Below are positions 8,209 to 16,029 of a DNA stretch of 64,000 bases, one piece after another. The stretch lies in the NCBI GenBank assembly GCA_905479475.1, contig CAJQMT010000011.1:32647-96646 (forward strand), in the 5' to 3' direction. Made by a program: the position numbers and the translations under genes. Position 1 is the stretch's first letter, and each line of letters starts with the position of its first letter. The notes under the pieces are model-generated. The model made no database searches. It was not told the origin of the DNA and saw nothing but the letters and a program-made list of their open reading frames with translations. This DNA comes from an uncultured Flavobacteriaceae bacterium. Its GTDB lineage: Bacteria; Bacteroidota; Bacteroidia; Flavobacteriales; Flavobacteriaceae.

Positions 8209-9110
8209 AGCATTCTTTCAATTGTATTTGCAATCTCTTTTTTGTTATCCTGAAAATCAAACCAATGGGTCTCCAAGTCTTTTTGAAACCAAGTCATTTG
8301 TCTTTTGGCAAATCTTCGGGTGTTTTTCTTTATTTCTTCAACTGCAAAATCAAAAGAAAACATCCCTTCTAGGTAGCGAAATAATTCTCGATAACCTACT
8401 GTTTGCAGAGCATTTTTTTCTTTATATGGGAAGACTTTCTTTGCCTCGTCCAATAGACCGGATTCCATCATTAAATCGACTCTGCGGTTGATTCTGTCGT
8501 AGATCTGAGTACGATCTGCTTGGAGTCCAATTTTAATAGAATTAAATGTTCTTGGAGTTTTGGGTTTGTTTTTAAAAGACGCATAGGTTTTTCCTGATCC
8601 AATGCACACCTCCAAGGCTCTGATTACCCGATGAGGATTTTCTAAAGCAATAGAATTGTAGGTTTCTATATCGAGCTCCTTTAGTTTTTTTTGCAAGTAA
8701 GGAAGTCCTTTGGTAATGAAGTCATTGTTTAGGTTGTTTCTTACTTCTGGCTCAATATCAGGAAAATAGTCTAATCCTTTTAAAACAGCATCCACATACA
8801 ATCCGCTACCACCAACCATCACAACAACAGGGTGTGTTCGAAATAATTCTTCCAATTTTTTGAGCGCATCTTTTTCGAATTGTCCGACATTGTAATCTTC
8901 AAAAATAGACCGATTTTGAATGAAATAATGTTTTGCCGCACGTTGTTCTTCTTCTGAAGGAACAGCCGTTCCAATTTTGATTTCCTTGTAAAACTGACGT
9001 GAATCACACGAAATGATTGGTGCTGAAAAGTGTTTTGCTACATATATGCTGAGCGCAGTTTTTCCAATTGCCGTAGGACCTACGATGGTGACGAGTGTTT
9101 TTTGAGGCAT
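8205..9110 (-). CDS. miaA: tRNA dimethylallyltransferase MiaA
   Basis: The product has 301 residues. The P-loop GPTAIGKT (residues 11-18), the CDSRQFYKEIKIGTAVPSEE substrate-tRNA segment, the VVMVGGSGLYVDAVLKGLD motif and the C-terminal RRFAKRQMTWFQKD are diagnostic. MiaA adds dimethylallyl to N6 of A37 in tRNAs that read UNN codons. The gene is the middle member of a three-gene minus-strand operon (ACT-domain protein, miaA, thioesterase). Confidence 0.96.
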   Translation of the reverse strand: MPQKTLVTIVGPTAIGKTALSIYVAKHFSAPIISCDSRQFYKEIKIGTAVPSEEEQRAAKHYFIQNRSIFEDYNVGQFEKDALKKLEELFRTHPVVVMVGGSGLYVDAVLKGLDYFPDIEPEVRNNLNNDFITKGLPYLQKKLKELDIETYNSIALENPHRVIRALEVCIGSGKTYASFKNKPKTPRTFNSIKIGLQADRTQIYDRINRRVDLMMESGLLDEAKKVFPYKEKNALQTVGYRELFRYLEGMFSFDFAVEEIKKNTRRFAKRQMTWFQKDLETHWFDFQDNKKEIANTIERML

Positions 9111-9127
9111 TTGATGAAATCTAAAAA

Positions 9128-9787
9128 TTATTTTTTCTTCATATCTATTAAAATAGCAAACGTGCTGTTCACATCTTCCTCTTTCACGACTATTGTCATT
9201 TCATGCGTAGTTGAAATAATTTCTTGAACTGATATGCCAGCCCATGCCAATTGTTTTAGAATAAAATAATAAACGCCGGACTGTTCTACATTTGTTTTGG
9301 GTAACTTTATTGTGATGGACGCCAATTCATTGTGCGCGTATATTAATATTTCTTTCGAAAAAAGTTCTTTAACTTTTTTCTCTAAATTCTTACTAGTGAC
9401 AATATTTGTTTCAAAAATTCCTTGCGAAATTGTAAAAAAGAAATCTTTGTCTTCTCCAATTTCTGTAAGCAAAGAAGTAATTGATTTCAGTAGGCTAGGG
9501 GTGTTTTTGTAAGTGTAGTTACAGAGATCAGATCGGACTATAAAATCTCCTAATGAAAAGGTGAATTTTTTAATATTTTTCCGAATACGCAACAAGTTGG
9601 AGGGCGATAGTCGGTTGATGGCCATCATAATAGCGCCTGGTTTGACCTCTTTGCCCAAATCCTTTTCTACTTCTTCTTGAATGGCTCTGGCCAAAGAAGA
9701 TACATTGATCAATTTGTCATTCAAAGCTTCCTCGTAAAACGGGGTTTTGCGAACAATACTTTCAACAGATTCTTGAATCGTTTTCAT
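9128..9787 (-). CDS. ACT-domain-like protein, divergent from aspartate kinase
   Basis: The product has 219 residues and is not a named family to me. Residues 1-75 are helical with a winged-helix-like stretch (SSLARAIQEEVEKDLGKEV, KPGAIMMAINRLSP). The C-terminal 65 residues (ASITIKLPKTNVEQSGVYYF, LKQLAWAGISVQEIISTTHE, MTIVVKEEDVNSTFAILIDM) alternate beta-alpha-beta exactly like the ACT domains of aspartate kinase. Its gene is transcribed away from the aspartate kinase gene across a 107-nt gap that holds a 16-bp palindrome. A role in sensing an amino acid or in regulating that locus is plausible but inferred. Confidence 0.8.
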   Translation of the reverse strand: MKTIQESVESIVRKTPFYEEALNDKLINVSSLARAIQEEVEKDLGKEVKPGAIMMAINRLSPSNLLRIRKNIKKFTFSLGDFIVRSDLCNYTYKNTPSLLKSITSLLTEIGEDKDFFFTISQGIFETNIVTSKNLEKKVKELFSKEILIYAHNELASITIKLPKTNVEQSGVYYFILKQLAWAGISVQEIISTTHEMTIVVKEEDVNSTFAILIDMKKK

Positions 9788-9792
9788 TTCGA

Positions 9793-9808
9793 TGTTTAAA
9801 TTTAAACA
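9793..9808. promoter_or_regulatory. 16-bp perfect palindrome between the ACT-protein and aspartate kinase genes
   Basis: TGTTTAAATTTAAACA is a perfect inverted repeat only 5 nt upstream of the ACT-protein start at 9787 and about 33 nt before the putative -33 TTTG of the kinase promoter. It could be an operator. AT-rich composition makes chance occurrence possible. Confidence 0.35.
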
Positions 9809-9840
9809 ATTTGTAGTAAAGTGTAAATATATTACAATTT

Positions 9841-9872
9841 TTTGCCCTAAAAGTACAATTGAAGGATTTTTG
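9841..9872 (+). promoter_or_regulatory. Putative aspartate kinase promoter
   Basis: TTTG at 9841-9844 is followed after 20 nt by GATTTTTG at 9865-9872. This is close to TAnnTTTG but lacks the leading T. The ATG at 9895 lies 22 nt further on. Confidence 0.35.
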
Positions 9873-9894
9873 CACCATTAAATTTAAAGAAAAA

Positions 9895-11229
9895 ATGAAA
9901 GTTTTAAAATTTGGAGGAACTTCTGTGGGTACTCCGGAAAGCATCAAGGAAGTTGCAAAGATTGTAGCAAATATTGAAGGTGATAAAATCGTAGTGTTGT
10001 CTGCCATGTCTCAGACGACAAATGTTTTACATAAAATTACAGATGCTATTGCAGCCTCTCAATTTGACGAAGCAAAATCTATCGTGGATGCGCTTTGGAG
10101 TAAGTACAAGATTGTTGTGCGTGATTTGTATCAGAATGAATCGCTTCAAAAACAAGCAGGTGCATTGATCGACGAACGTTTTGATTTTATAAAATCCTAC
10201 GCACACGATGGGTCTTTGGCTGTAATGGATGGAGTAGAAAAAATTATTGTAGCGCAAGGAGAAATTTTATCCACCAATATGTTTGCCATGTATTTGGAAG
10301 AAATAAACGAGAATGCTCGATTGCTTTCGGCATTTGATTTTATGCGTATAGATGCAGCTGGGGAACCCGATGTGGATTTTATTACGGATAGCATGGGTGC
10401 CATTGTTGCTGCCAATCCTCAAACCAACATTTTTGTTACTCAGGGATATATTTGTTTGAATCATGAGGGAGATATTGACAACTTGAAAAGAGGAGGAAGT
10501 GATTACTCTGCATCCTTAATTGGAGCCGCAATTACCGCGGAAGAAATTCAAATTTGGACAGATATTGATGGTATGCATAACAATGATCCAAGATATGTAG
10601 ACAACACCTTTTCGTTAAAAGAAATTTCATTTGATGAGGCCGCCGAGCTGGCATATTTTGGGGCAAAAATATTGCACCCACAAAGTGTGATTCCAGCCAA
10701 AGAAAAAAATGTACCCGTATTGCTGAAAGATACATTCAATCCTGTATCTGCAGGAACGATTATTCGAAATTGTCCAGTTCCTAATGGAGTACGTGCCATT
10801 GCCGCGAAAGATGGGATCACAGCCATTAAAATCAAGTCTTATAGAATGTTAATGGCTTATGGATTTTTGAATAAAATTTTCACTGTTTTCGAAAAGTACA
10901 ATACGGCAATAGATATGGTGACCACATCCGAAGTGGCAGTATCTCTTACCATAGATAACAACGAGAGGCTTCAGGATATTATAACTGAGTTGGAAGATAT
11001 TGGAAGTGTTCAAGTGGACTCTGATTTGACTATTGTTTGTTTGGCTGGAGATTTTTCACAAAAGCAAAGTGGAGCAAGTACAGAGATCTTCAACAGTATG
11101 TCAGACATTCCGATTCGTATGATATCGTATGGAGGGAGCAATTACAATGTCTCGTTATTGATAAAATCAGAAGACAAAATTCGAACGCTAAGAGCTTTAA
11201 ATATAGGTGTGTTTGCTGAAAAAGATTAA
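9895..11229 (+). CDS. Aspartate kinase (monofunctional)
   Basis: The product has 444 residues from the ATG at 9895 (MKVLKFGGTSVGTPESIKEV). KFGGTSVG is the aspartokinase signature, RGGSDYSASLIGAAI the substrate/ATP-binding segment, and EISFDEAAELAYFGAKILHP the conserved regulatory-face motif. Two ACT domains follow from about residue 300 (IKIKSYRMLMAYGFLNKIF, VDMVTTSEVAVSLTID). It phosphorylates aspartate at the head of the lysine, threonine, methionine and diaminopimelate pathways. There is no fused homoserine dehydrogenase, so it is a separate isozyme. The longer frame from 9859 would overrun the promoter and is not used. Confidence 0.95.
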   Translation: MKVLKFGGTSVGTPESIKEVAKIVANIEGDKIVVLSAMSQTTNVLHKITDAIAASQFDEAKSIVDALWSKYKIVVRDLYQNESLQKQAGALIDERFDFIKSYAHDGSLAVMDGVEKIIVAQGEILSTNMFAMYLEEINENARLLSAFDFMRIDAAGEPDVDFITDSMGAIVAANPQTNIFVTQGYICLNHEGDIDNLKRGGSDYSASLIGAAITAEEIQIWTDIDGMHNNDPRYVDNTFSLKEISFDEAAELAYFGAKILHPQSVIPAKEKNVPVLLKDTFNPVSAGTIIRNCPVPNGVRAIAAKDGITAIKIKSYRMLMAYGFLNKIFTVFEKYNTAIDMVTTSEVAVSLTIDNNERLQDIITELEDIGSVQVDSDLTIVCLAGDFSQKQSGASTEIFNSMSDIPIRMISYGGSNYNVSLLIKSEDKIRTLRALNIGVFAEKD

Positions 11230-11283
11230 AAAAAACAGAGCAAATATTTTGTTGAAAGTAAAGAGTTTTGGGAAACTTTTCGC

Positions 11284-11291
11284 TATTTTTG
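11284..11291 (+). promoter_or_regulatory. -7 element TATTTTTG of the ferredoxin gene
   Basis: The octamer TATTTTTG matches TAnnTTTG and lies 27 nt before the ATG at 11319. A TTTG at 11267-11270 is only 13 nt upstream, shorter than the usual spacing. Confidence 0.55.
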
Positions 11292-11318
11292 TAACCGATA
11301 ATTATAAGAAAAATAAGT

Positions 11319-11669
11319 ATGGCAATTATAATAACAGACGAATGCATCAATTGTGGGGCTTGTGAGCCAGAATGTCCAAACAACGCGATTTATGAAGGTG
11401 CAGAGGATTGGCGTTATGCTGATGGCACAGAGTTGTCGGGAGACGTTGTTTTACCTGATGGAAAAAAAGTAAATGCGGAAGAAGATCAAGAAGCAGTTGA
11501 CGATGAAGTTTACTTTATCGTACCCGACAAATGTACGGAATGTAAAGGATTTCATGACGAACCACAGTGTGCTGCTGTTTGTCCAGTTGATTGTTGTGTT
11601 CCTGACGAAGACGTTGTAGAGACAGAAGAAGAATTGCTAGGAAAAAAAGCTTTTATGCACGGAGAATAA
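11319..11669 (+). CDS. 2[4Fe-4S] ferredoxin
   Basis: The product has 116 residues. The first cluster motif [12 protein letters not shown] (residues 9-20) and the second set CTECKGF...[10 protein letters not shown] are separated by an acidic insertion, as in the Alvin-type (Allochromatium) 4Fe-4S dicluster ferredoxins. The protein is strongly acidic and lacks a signal peptide, so it is a soluble cytoplasmic electron carrier. The C-terminal acidic tail ends KKAFMHGE. It is transcribed alone, with a promoter in front and a hairpin terminator behind. Confidence 0.93.
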   Translation: MAIIITDECINCGACEPECPNNAIYEGAEDWRYADGTELSGDVVLPDGKKVNAEEDQEAVDDEVYFIVPDKCTECKGFHDEPQCAAVCPVDCCVPDEDVVETEEELLGKKAFMHGE

Positions 11670-11690
11670 AGACCGGACAAAACCTTATAC

Positions 11691-11723
11691 AAACGTTTCA
11701 ATTTTTTTTGAAACGTTTTTTTT
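11691..11723 (+). terminator. Terminator of the ferredoxin gene
   Basis: AAACGTTTCA (11691-11700) pairs with TGAAACGTTT (11709-11718), with an 8-nt loop and a following T tract to 11723. Confidence 0.88.
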
Positions 11724-11759
11724 GTTCCGATGTTTCAGGATCAAAAATGAAATAAACAC

Positions 11760-11767
11760 TATATTTG
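11760..11767 (+). promoter_or_regulatory. -7 element TATATTTG of ychF
   Basis: TATATTTG matches TAnnTTTG, 26 nt before the ATG at 11794. Confidence 0.55.
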
Positions 11768-11793
11768 CATTCAAATTTTCAAAAAATATTTTC

Positions 11794-12885
11794 ATGAAAG
11801 CTGGAATTGTAGGATTGCCCAATGTAGGAAAATCAACTTTGTTTAACTGTTTGTCAAATGCCAAAGCACAAAGTGCAAATTTTCCTTTTTGTACTATTGA
11901 ACCTAATATAGGCGTCGTCAATGTACCAGATGCAAGAGTTGCAAAACTAGAAGCTATGGTGAACCCCGAGCGCGTGGTGCCAGCAACGGTTGAGATTGTC
12001 GATATTGCGGGTTTGGTAAAGGGAGCCAGCAAAGGAGAGGGTCTCGGAAATCAATTTCTTGGCAATATTCGTGAAACAGATGCAATTATTCATGTACTGC
12101 GTTGTTTTGACAACGATAATATCGTACATGTAGATGCCTCTGTAGATCCAGTAAGAGACAAAGAAACGATTGATATTGAATTGCAGTTAAAAGACTTAGA
12201 AACTGCTGAGAAACGTATCGAGCGTGTGAAGAGAAATGCCAAAACAGGAAACAAAGAGGCGCAAGCAGAATTAGACGTTTTGCTAAAGATTCAAGCTACT
12301 TTGTTGGCTGGAAGATCAGTACGAACCTTAGATTTTTCTGAAAAAGAAGAAGAATTTGTAAAACCGATTCAATTCATCACAGCAAAACCTGTTATGTATG
12401 TTTGCAATGTGGACGAAAGTGCTGCAGTAAATGGGAATGCGCACGTAGAGGCTGTAAAAGAGGCTGTAAAAGAAGAGGATGCAGAAATTATTGTATTGGC
12501 TGTCGGTACAGAAGCAGATATCACGGAACTTGACGATTATGAAGAGCGTCAAATTTTCTTGGAGGATATTGGTTTGACAGAGGCGGGTTCTGCGAAGTTG
12601 ATTCGTACTGCTTATAAATTACTGAATTTACAAACCTATTTTACAGTGGGGGTAAAGGAAGTAAGAGCCTGGACGATTAATATTGGAGATACAGCACCTC
12701 AAGCGGCAGGAGTAATTCATACAGATTTTGAAAAAGGTTTTATCAGAGCGGAAGTAATCAAGTACGACGACTACATCTCATACGGGACAGAATCGAAAAT
12801 AAAAGAAGCTGGAAAGCTAGGAGTAGAAGGGAAGGAGTACGTTGTAGCTGATGGAGATATTATGAACTTTAGGTTCAATGTTTAA
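11794..12885 (+). CDS. ychF: Redox-regulated ATPase/GTPase YchF (OLA1 family)
   Basis: The product has 363 residues from the ATG at 11794 (MKAGIVGLPNVGKSTLFNCL). The P-loop is GLPNVGKS (7-14), followed by the G2/G3 region (ANFPFCTIEPNIG, VDIAGLVKGASKGEGLGNQF). The C-terminal TGS domain includes TYFTVGVKEVRAWTI and ends DGDIMNFRFNV. YchF binds ribosomes and hydrolyses ATP, with a role in translation and oxidative-stress response. The 24 codons before this ATG contain the promoter and are not coding. Confidence 0.96.
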   Translation: MKAGIVGLPNVGKSTLFNCLSNAKAQSANFPFCTIEPNIGVVNVPDARVAKLEAMVNPERVVPATVEIVDIAGLVKGASKGEGLGNQFLGNIRETDAIIHVLRCFDNDNIVHVDASVDPVRDKETIDIELQLKDLETAEKRIERVKRNAKTGNKEAQAELDVLLKIQATLLAGRSVRTLDFSEKEEEFVKPIQFITAKPVMYVCNVDESAAVNGNAHVEAVKEAVKEEDAEIIVLAVGTEADITELDDYEERQIFLEDIGLTEAGSAKLIRTAYKLLNLQTYFTVGVKEVRAWTINIGDTAPQAAGVIHTDFEKGFIRAEVIKYDDYISYGTESKIKEAGKLGVEGKEYVVADGDIMNFRFNV

Positions 12886-12929
12886 TATAGTACTAAAAGA
12901 ACAAGGTTTTAATGACCGATACTTTTGAA

Positions 12930-12968
12930 TAAAAAAAGCCTTTGTAAATTATTACAAAGGCTTTTTTT
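12930..12968. terminator. Bidirectional terminator between ychF and pdhC
   Basis: GCCTTTGTAA (12938-12947) pairs with TTACAAAGGC (12952-12961). An A7 tract lies to the left and a T7 tract to the right. It serves ychF (+) and pdhC (-), whose 3' ends face each other. Confidence 0.92.
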
Positions 12969-12986
12969 CGTTTTGAAAGAGATGTG

Positions 12987-14645
12987 TTACGCAAGCATGG
13001 TAACAGGATTCTCAATGTATTGTTTTACAGTATTCATAAATGCTGCTCCGACTGCTCCATCGATAGTTCTATGATCACAGGCTAGGGTTAGATTCATTAC
13101 GTTACCTACCAAAATTTCACCATTTTTCACGACGGGTTTTTGTTTGATCCCACCTACCGATAATATTGCAGAGTTGGGTTGGTTGATGATAGAAGTAAAG
13201 TTGTCTACTCCAAACATTCCGAGATTTGATACTGTAAACGTCGATCCTGACATTTCAGTAGGCGTCAGTTTTTTATTCTTCGCTTTGATTGCCAAATCTT
13301 TTACCTCAGCACCAATTTGAGTCAAGCTCTTGGTGTCTGTGAAAGGAATTACAGGAACAACCAGTCCGTCTTCAATAGCGACAGCCACACCAACAGCGAT
13401 GTGATTGTTGTAGATGGTTTGCTCGTTGGTCCACTCTGTATTGATTTGAGGGTGAGATTTCAATGCCATTGCACAAGCTTTTACAACCAAATCATTGAAA
13501 GAGACTTTGGTGTCTGGCAATGCATTGATTTCTTTACGAGAAGCGATGGCTTGATCCATGTCAATATCCATACCTATGGTAAAGTTCACTGCTGTTGTTT
13601 GCGAGTTGTCCAATGCTTTCACAATTGCTTTTCGCATTTGTGAATTTTTTACTTCTGTTTTACTAATTTCTCCTACAGGTGCTGCTGCAACAGTTGTTGC
13701 TGGTGCTTCTGCTATCAAAGTGTCACGAAAGTTTTCAATGTCGGTTTTTACGATACGACCTCCTTCTCCAGTACCGGTTACTTTTGCAAGATTGATTCCC
13801 CTTTCTTCAGCCAAAGCTTTGGCCAACGGAGAAGCTACAATTCTTCCATTTTCTGAAGAAATAGCACTTACTTTTTTAGAAGTACTTGCGGCAGTGGCTG
13901 CCTTAGGTGCTGCTTTTGATGCATTAGCCGCTGGTGTTTCTACATTGACAGTAGGAGCTTCTTTAGGTACTTCTACTTTTGGAGCTGCACTCTCAGAGCC
14001 AAATCCAGCTACAACAGCGGATACATCTATTCCTGCTTCGCCAATGATAGCTAGTAAGGAGTCAACGGGAGCCGTTTCTCCTTCTTTCAAGCCTACATAC
14101 AAAAGTGTTCCTTCATTGAAGGATTCAAACTCCATCGTTGCTTTGTCTGTTTCAATTTCTGCTAATATATCACCTTCAGAAACGGTATCACCAACATTTT
14201 TCAACCATGAAGCAACAGTTCCGTCAGTCATGGTGTCACTAAGGCGAGGCATGGTTACTACCGTGACGTTATCAGGAACCATAAAAGCGGTCGTTTCTGA
14301 AGATTCCTCAGTGGTTTCTGTGGAAATCTCTTCTTTGGCCTCCGAACTAGTTTCTTCCTTGCTTTCTGAGGTATTTTCTCCGTTTAACAGTGCTGAAAAG
14401 TCTTCTCCTTCCTCGCCAATAATAGCTAATAAAGAGTCTACTGGAGCGGTTTCGCCTTCTTGCAAACCTATATGCAAAAGAGTTCCTTCATTGAAAGACT
14501 CAAATTCCATCGTTGCTTTGTCTGTTTCGATTTCAGCTAGGATATCTCCTTCTTCAATTCTTTCGCCAACTTTCTTTAGCCATTTGGCAACGACACCTTC
14601 GGTCATTGTATCACTTAAACGGGGCATTGTAATAATTTGTGCCAT
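12987..14645 (-). CDS. pdhC: Pyruvate dehydrogenase E2, dihydrolipoyllysine acetyltransferase (two lipoyl domains)
   Basis: The product has 552 residues. Two tandem lipoyl domains carry the motif EIETDKATMEF with lipoylated Lys at residues 43 and 168. An Ala/Pro/Glu-rich linker and a peripheral-subunit-binding domain (RIVASPLAKALAEERGINLA) follow, then the catalytic domain ending in DHRTIDGAVGAAFMN with the active-site His and Asp. The enzyme transfers acetyl from lipoyl to CoA in the cytoplasmic pyruvate dehydrogenase core. It is cotranscribed behind pdhA with an 81-nt gap. No E1-beta gene is found next to it. Confidence 0.96.
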   Translation of the reverse strand: MAQIITMPRLSDTMTEGVVAKWLKKVGERIEEGDILAEIETDKATMEFESFNEGTLLHIGLQEGETAPVDSLLAIIGEEGEDFSALLNGENTSESKEETSSEAKEEISTETTEESSETTAFMVPDNVTVVTMPRLSDTMTDGTVASWLKNVGDTVSEGDILAEIETDKATMEFESFNEGTLLYVGLKEGETAPVDSLLAIIGEAGIDVSAVVAGFGSESAAPKVEVPKEAPTVNVETPAANASKAAPKAATAASTSKKVSAISSENGRIVASPLAKALAEERGINLAKVTGTGEGGRIVKTDIENFRDTLIAEAPATTVAAAPVGEISKTEVKNSQMRKAIVKALDNSQTTAVNFTIGMDIDMDQAIASRKEINALPDTKVSFNDLVVKACAMALKSHPQINTEWTNEQTIYNNHIAVGVAVAIEDGLVVPVIPFTDTKSLTQIGAEVKDLAIKAKNKKLTPTEMSGSTFTVSNLGMFGVDNFTSIINQPNSAILSVGGIKQKPVVKNGEILVGNVMNLTLACDHRTIDGAVGAAFMNTVKQYIENPVTMLA

Positions 14646-14726
14646 AGTGTATTTTCGTTATGAGTTGTAAGTTGTTTGCATTCAACTGATGCGTGCAAGC
14701 TAGTCTAAAATGCTGAAAACTTGTGT

Positions 14727-15725
14727 TTATTTTGATGTTTTGATAAAAGGATAATCTTCTTGCTCGTAAACAACATCGTACAATTGATTTACTTCTGGGT
14801 ATGGAGATTCGTCCGCAAATTTTTCACATTCTAAAACTCTTTCTTTAACGCTCTTATCAATTGCTTTGATTTCATCTTCGCCAAGGTATTTGTTTTCCTT
14901 AATAACTTCTAATACCTGTGTGATAGGGTCGATTTTTTTGTATTCAGCTACTTCGTCTTTCGTACGGTAATGTTGCGCATCTGACATAGAGTGGCCTCTA
15001 TAACGGTAGGTTTTCATTTCTAAGAAAGTAGGACCATCACCTTTGCGAGCTCTCTCCATAGCTTCGTGCATGGCTTCCGCTACTTTCACTGGGTTCATGG
15101 CATCTACAGGCCCAGAAGGCATTTCGTATCCAAGACCAAGTTTCCAAATATCATCGTGGTTGGCAGTTCTTTCTACGGATGTACCCATTGCGTATCCGTT
15201 GTTTTCAACGACAAATACAACTGGAAGTTTCCAAAGCATTGCCATGTTGAAAGTTTCGTGCAAAGAACCTTGTCTTGCTGCTCCATCTCCAAAACAACAA
15301 ATGGTAACACCGCCCGTATTGTGGTATTTGTCTCCGAAAGCCATTCCAGCTCCTAGCGGAATTTGACCTCCTACGATACCGTGACCTCCGTAAAAACCGT
15401 GTTCTTTTGAAAAGATATGCATGGATCCTCCCATACCATGCGAAGTACCTGTAACTTTTCCATACAATTCAGCCATTACTCGTTTTGGGTCAACGCCCAT
15501 TCCAATAGGTTGTACGTGATTTCGGTAAGCTGTAATCATTTTGTCTTTTGATAAGTCCATTACGTGCAATGCTCCTGCTAAAATAGCTTCTTGACCATTG
15601 TATAGGTGTAAAAAACCTCTCACTTTTTGTTGGATGTAAACGGCGGCAAGTTTGTCTTCAAACTTTCTCCAGAACAACATGTTTTCGTACCAATTGATAT
15701 AGGTTTCTTTTGTAATTTCTTTCAT
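14727..15725 (-). CDS. pdhA: Pyruvate dehydrogenase E1 component, alpha subunit
   Basis: The product has 332 residues from the ATG at 15725 (MKEITKETYINWYENMLFWR). The thiamine-diphosphate motif GDGAARQGSLHE...VVENNGYAMGT and the phosphorylation-loop-like YRYRGHSMSDAQHYR segment place it as E1 alpha of the two-subunit pyruvate dehydrogenase. It decarboxylates pyruvate and acetylates the lipoyl arm of E2 (pdhC, next gene). The in-frame extension up to 15770 covers the promoter and is not used. The beta subunit must be encoded elsewhere. Confidence 0.95.
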   Translation of the reverse strand: MKEITKETYINWYENMLFWRKFEDKLAAVYIQQKVRGFLHLYNGQEAILAGALHVMDLSKDKMITAYRNHVQPIGMGVDPKRVMAELYGKVTGTSHGMGGSMHIFSKEHGFYGGHGIVGGQIPLGAGMAFGDKYHNTGGVTICCFGDGAARQGSLHETFNMAMLWKLPVVFVVENNGYAMGTSVERTANHDDIWKLGLGYEMPSGPVDAMNPVKVAEAMHEAMERARKGDGPTFLEMKTYRYRGHSMSDAQHYRTKDEVAEYKKIDPITQVLEVIKENKYLGEDEIKAIDKSVKERVLECEKFADESPYPEVNQLYDVVYEQEDYPFIKTSK

Positions 15726-16029
15726 GATGAATTTTAATAAATATTCAAAGTATGTCCGCAAAAATAACATTTTACGGATAGATAATTAAGGAAAAACGGG
15801 ACTTTTTTTAGAATAAGGTACTCGAACTTCCAAAATCATAATTTTTGAATAACAAAAACTAGAAAGCTAAAATGTTTGCTTTGAGTTTTTTTTAATATCA
15901 TTAATTTTCTAGAGTTTTTTTAAAGATATAGGAAAAGATTGTTTTTGTCCTTTCCTTATAATTCTTTAATGTTTTCGCTAGATTTTTTTGAGTGGAACAC
16001 TATTGCAATTGTTTCTATTCGTAAGAGTT
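15726..16029 (-). other. 304-nt intergenic region between gcvP and pdhA with pdhA promoter
   Basis: There is no open frame of note. On the minus strand TATTTTTG (15766-15759) is a good -7 element 33 nt before pdhA. It is covered by an imperfect 9-bp inverted repeat, TCCGCAAAA (15755-15763) / TTTTACGGA (15770-15778), that could form an operator or a transcript-start hairpin. The rest (15800-16029) is AT-rich with T tracts, and I see no other structure there. Confidence 0.5.

Noticed and set aside
13558..14670. A 370-codon open frame antisense to pdhC
   Set aside because: It is a shadow of the Ala/Thr/Ser-rich E2 gene. The product is low-complexity (many Ser/Val/Ala) with repeated segments that mirror the two lipoyl domains, and pdhC is certain.
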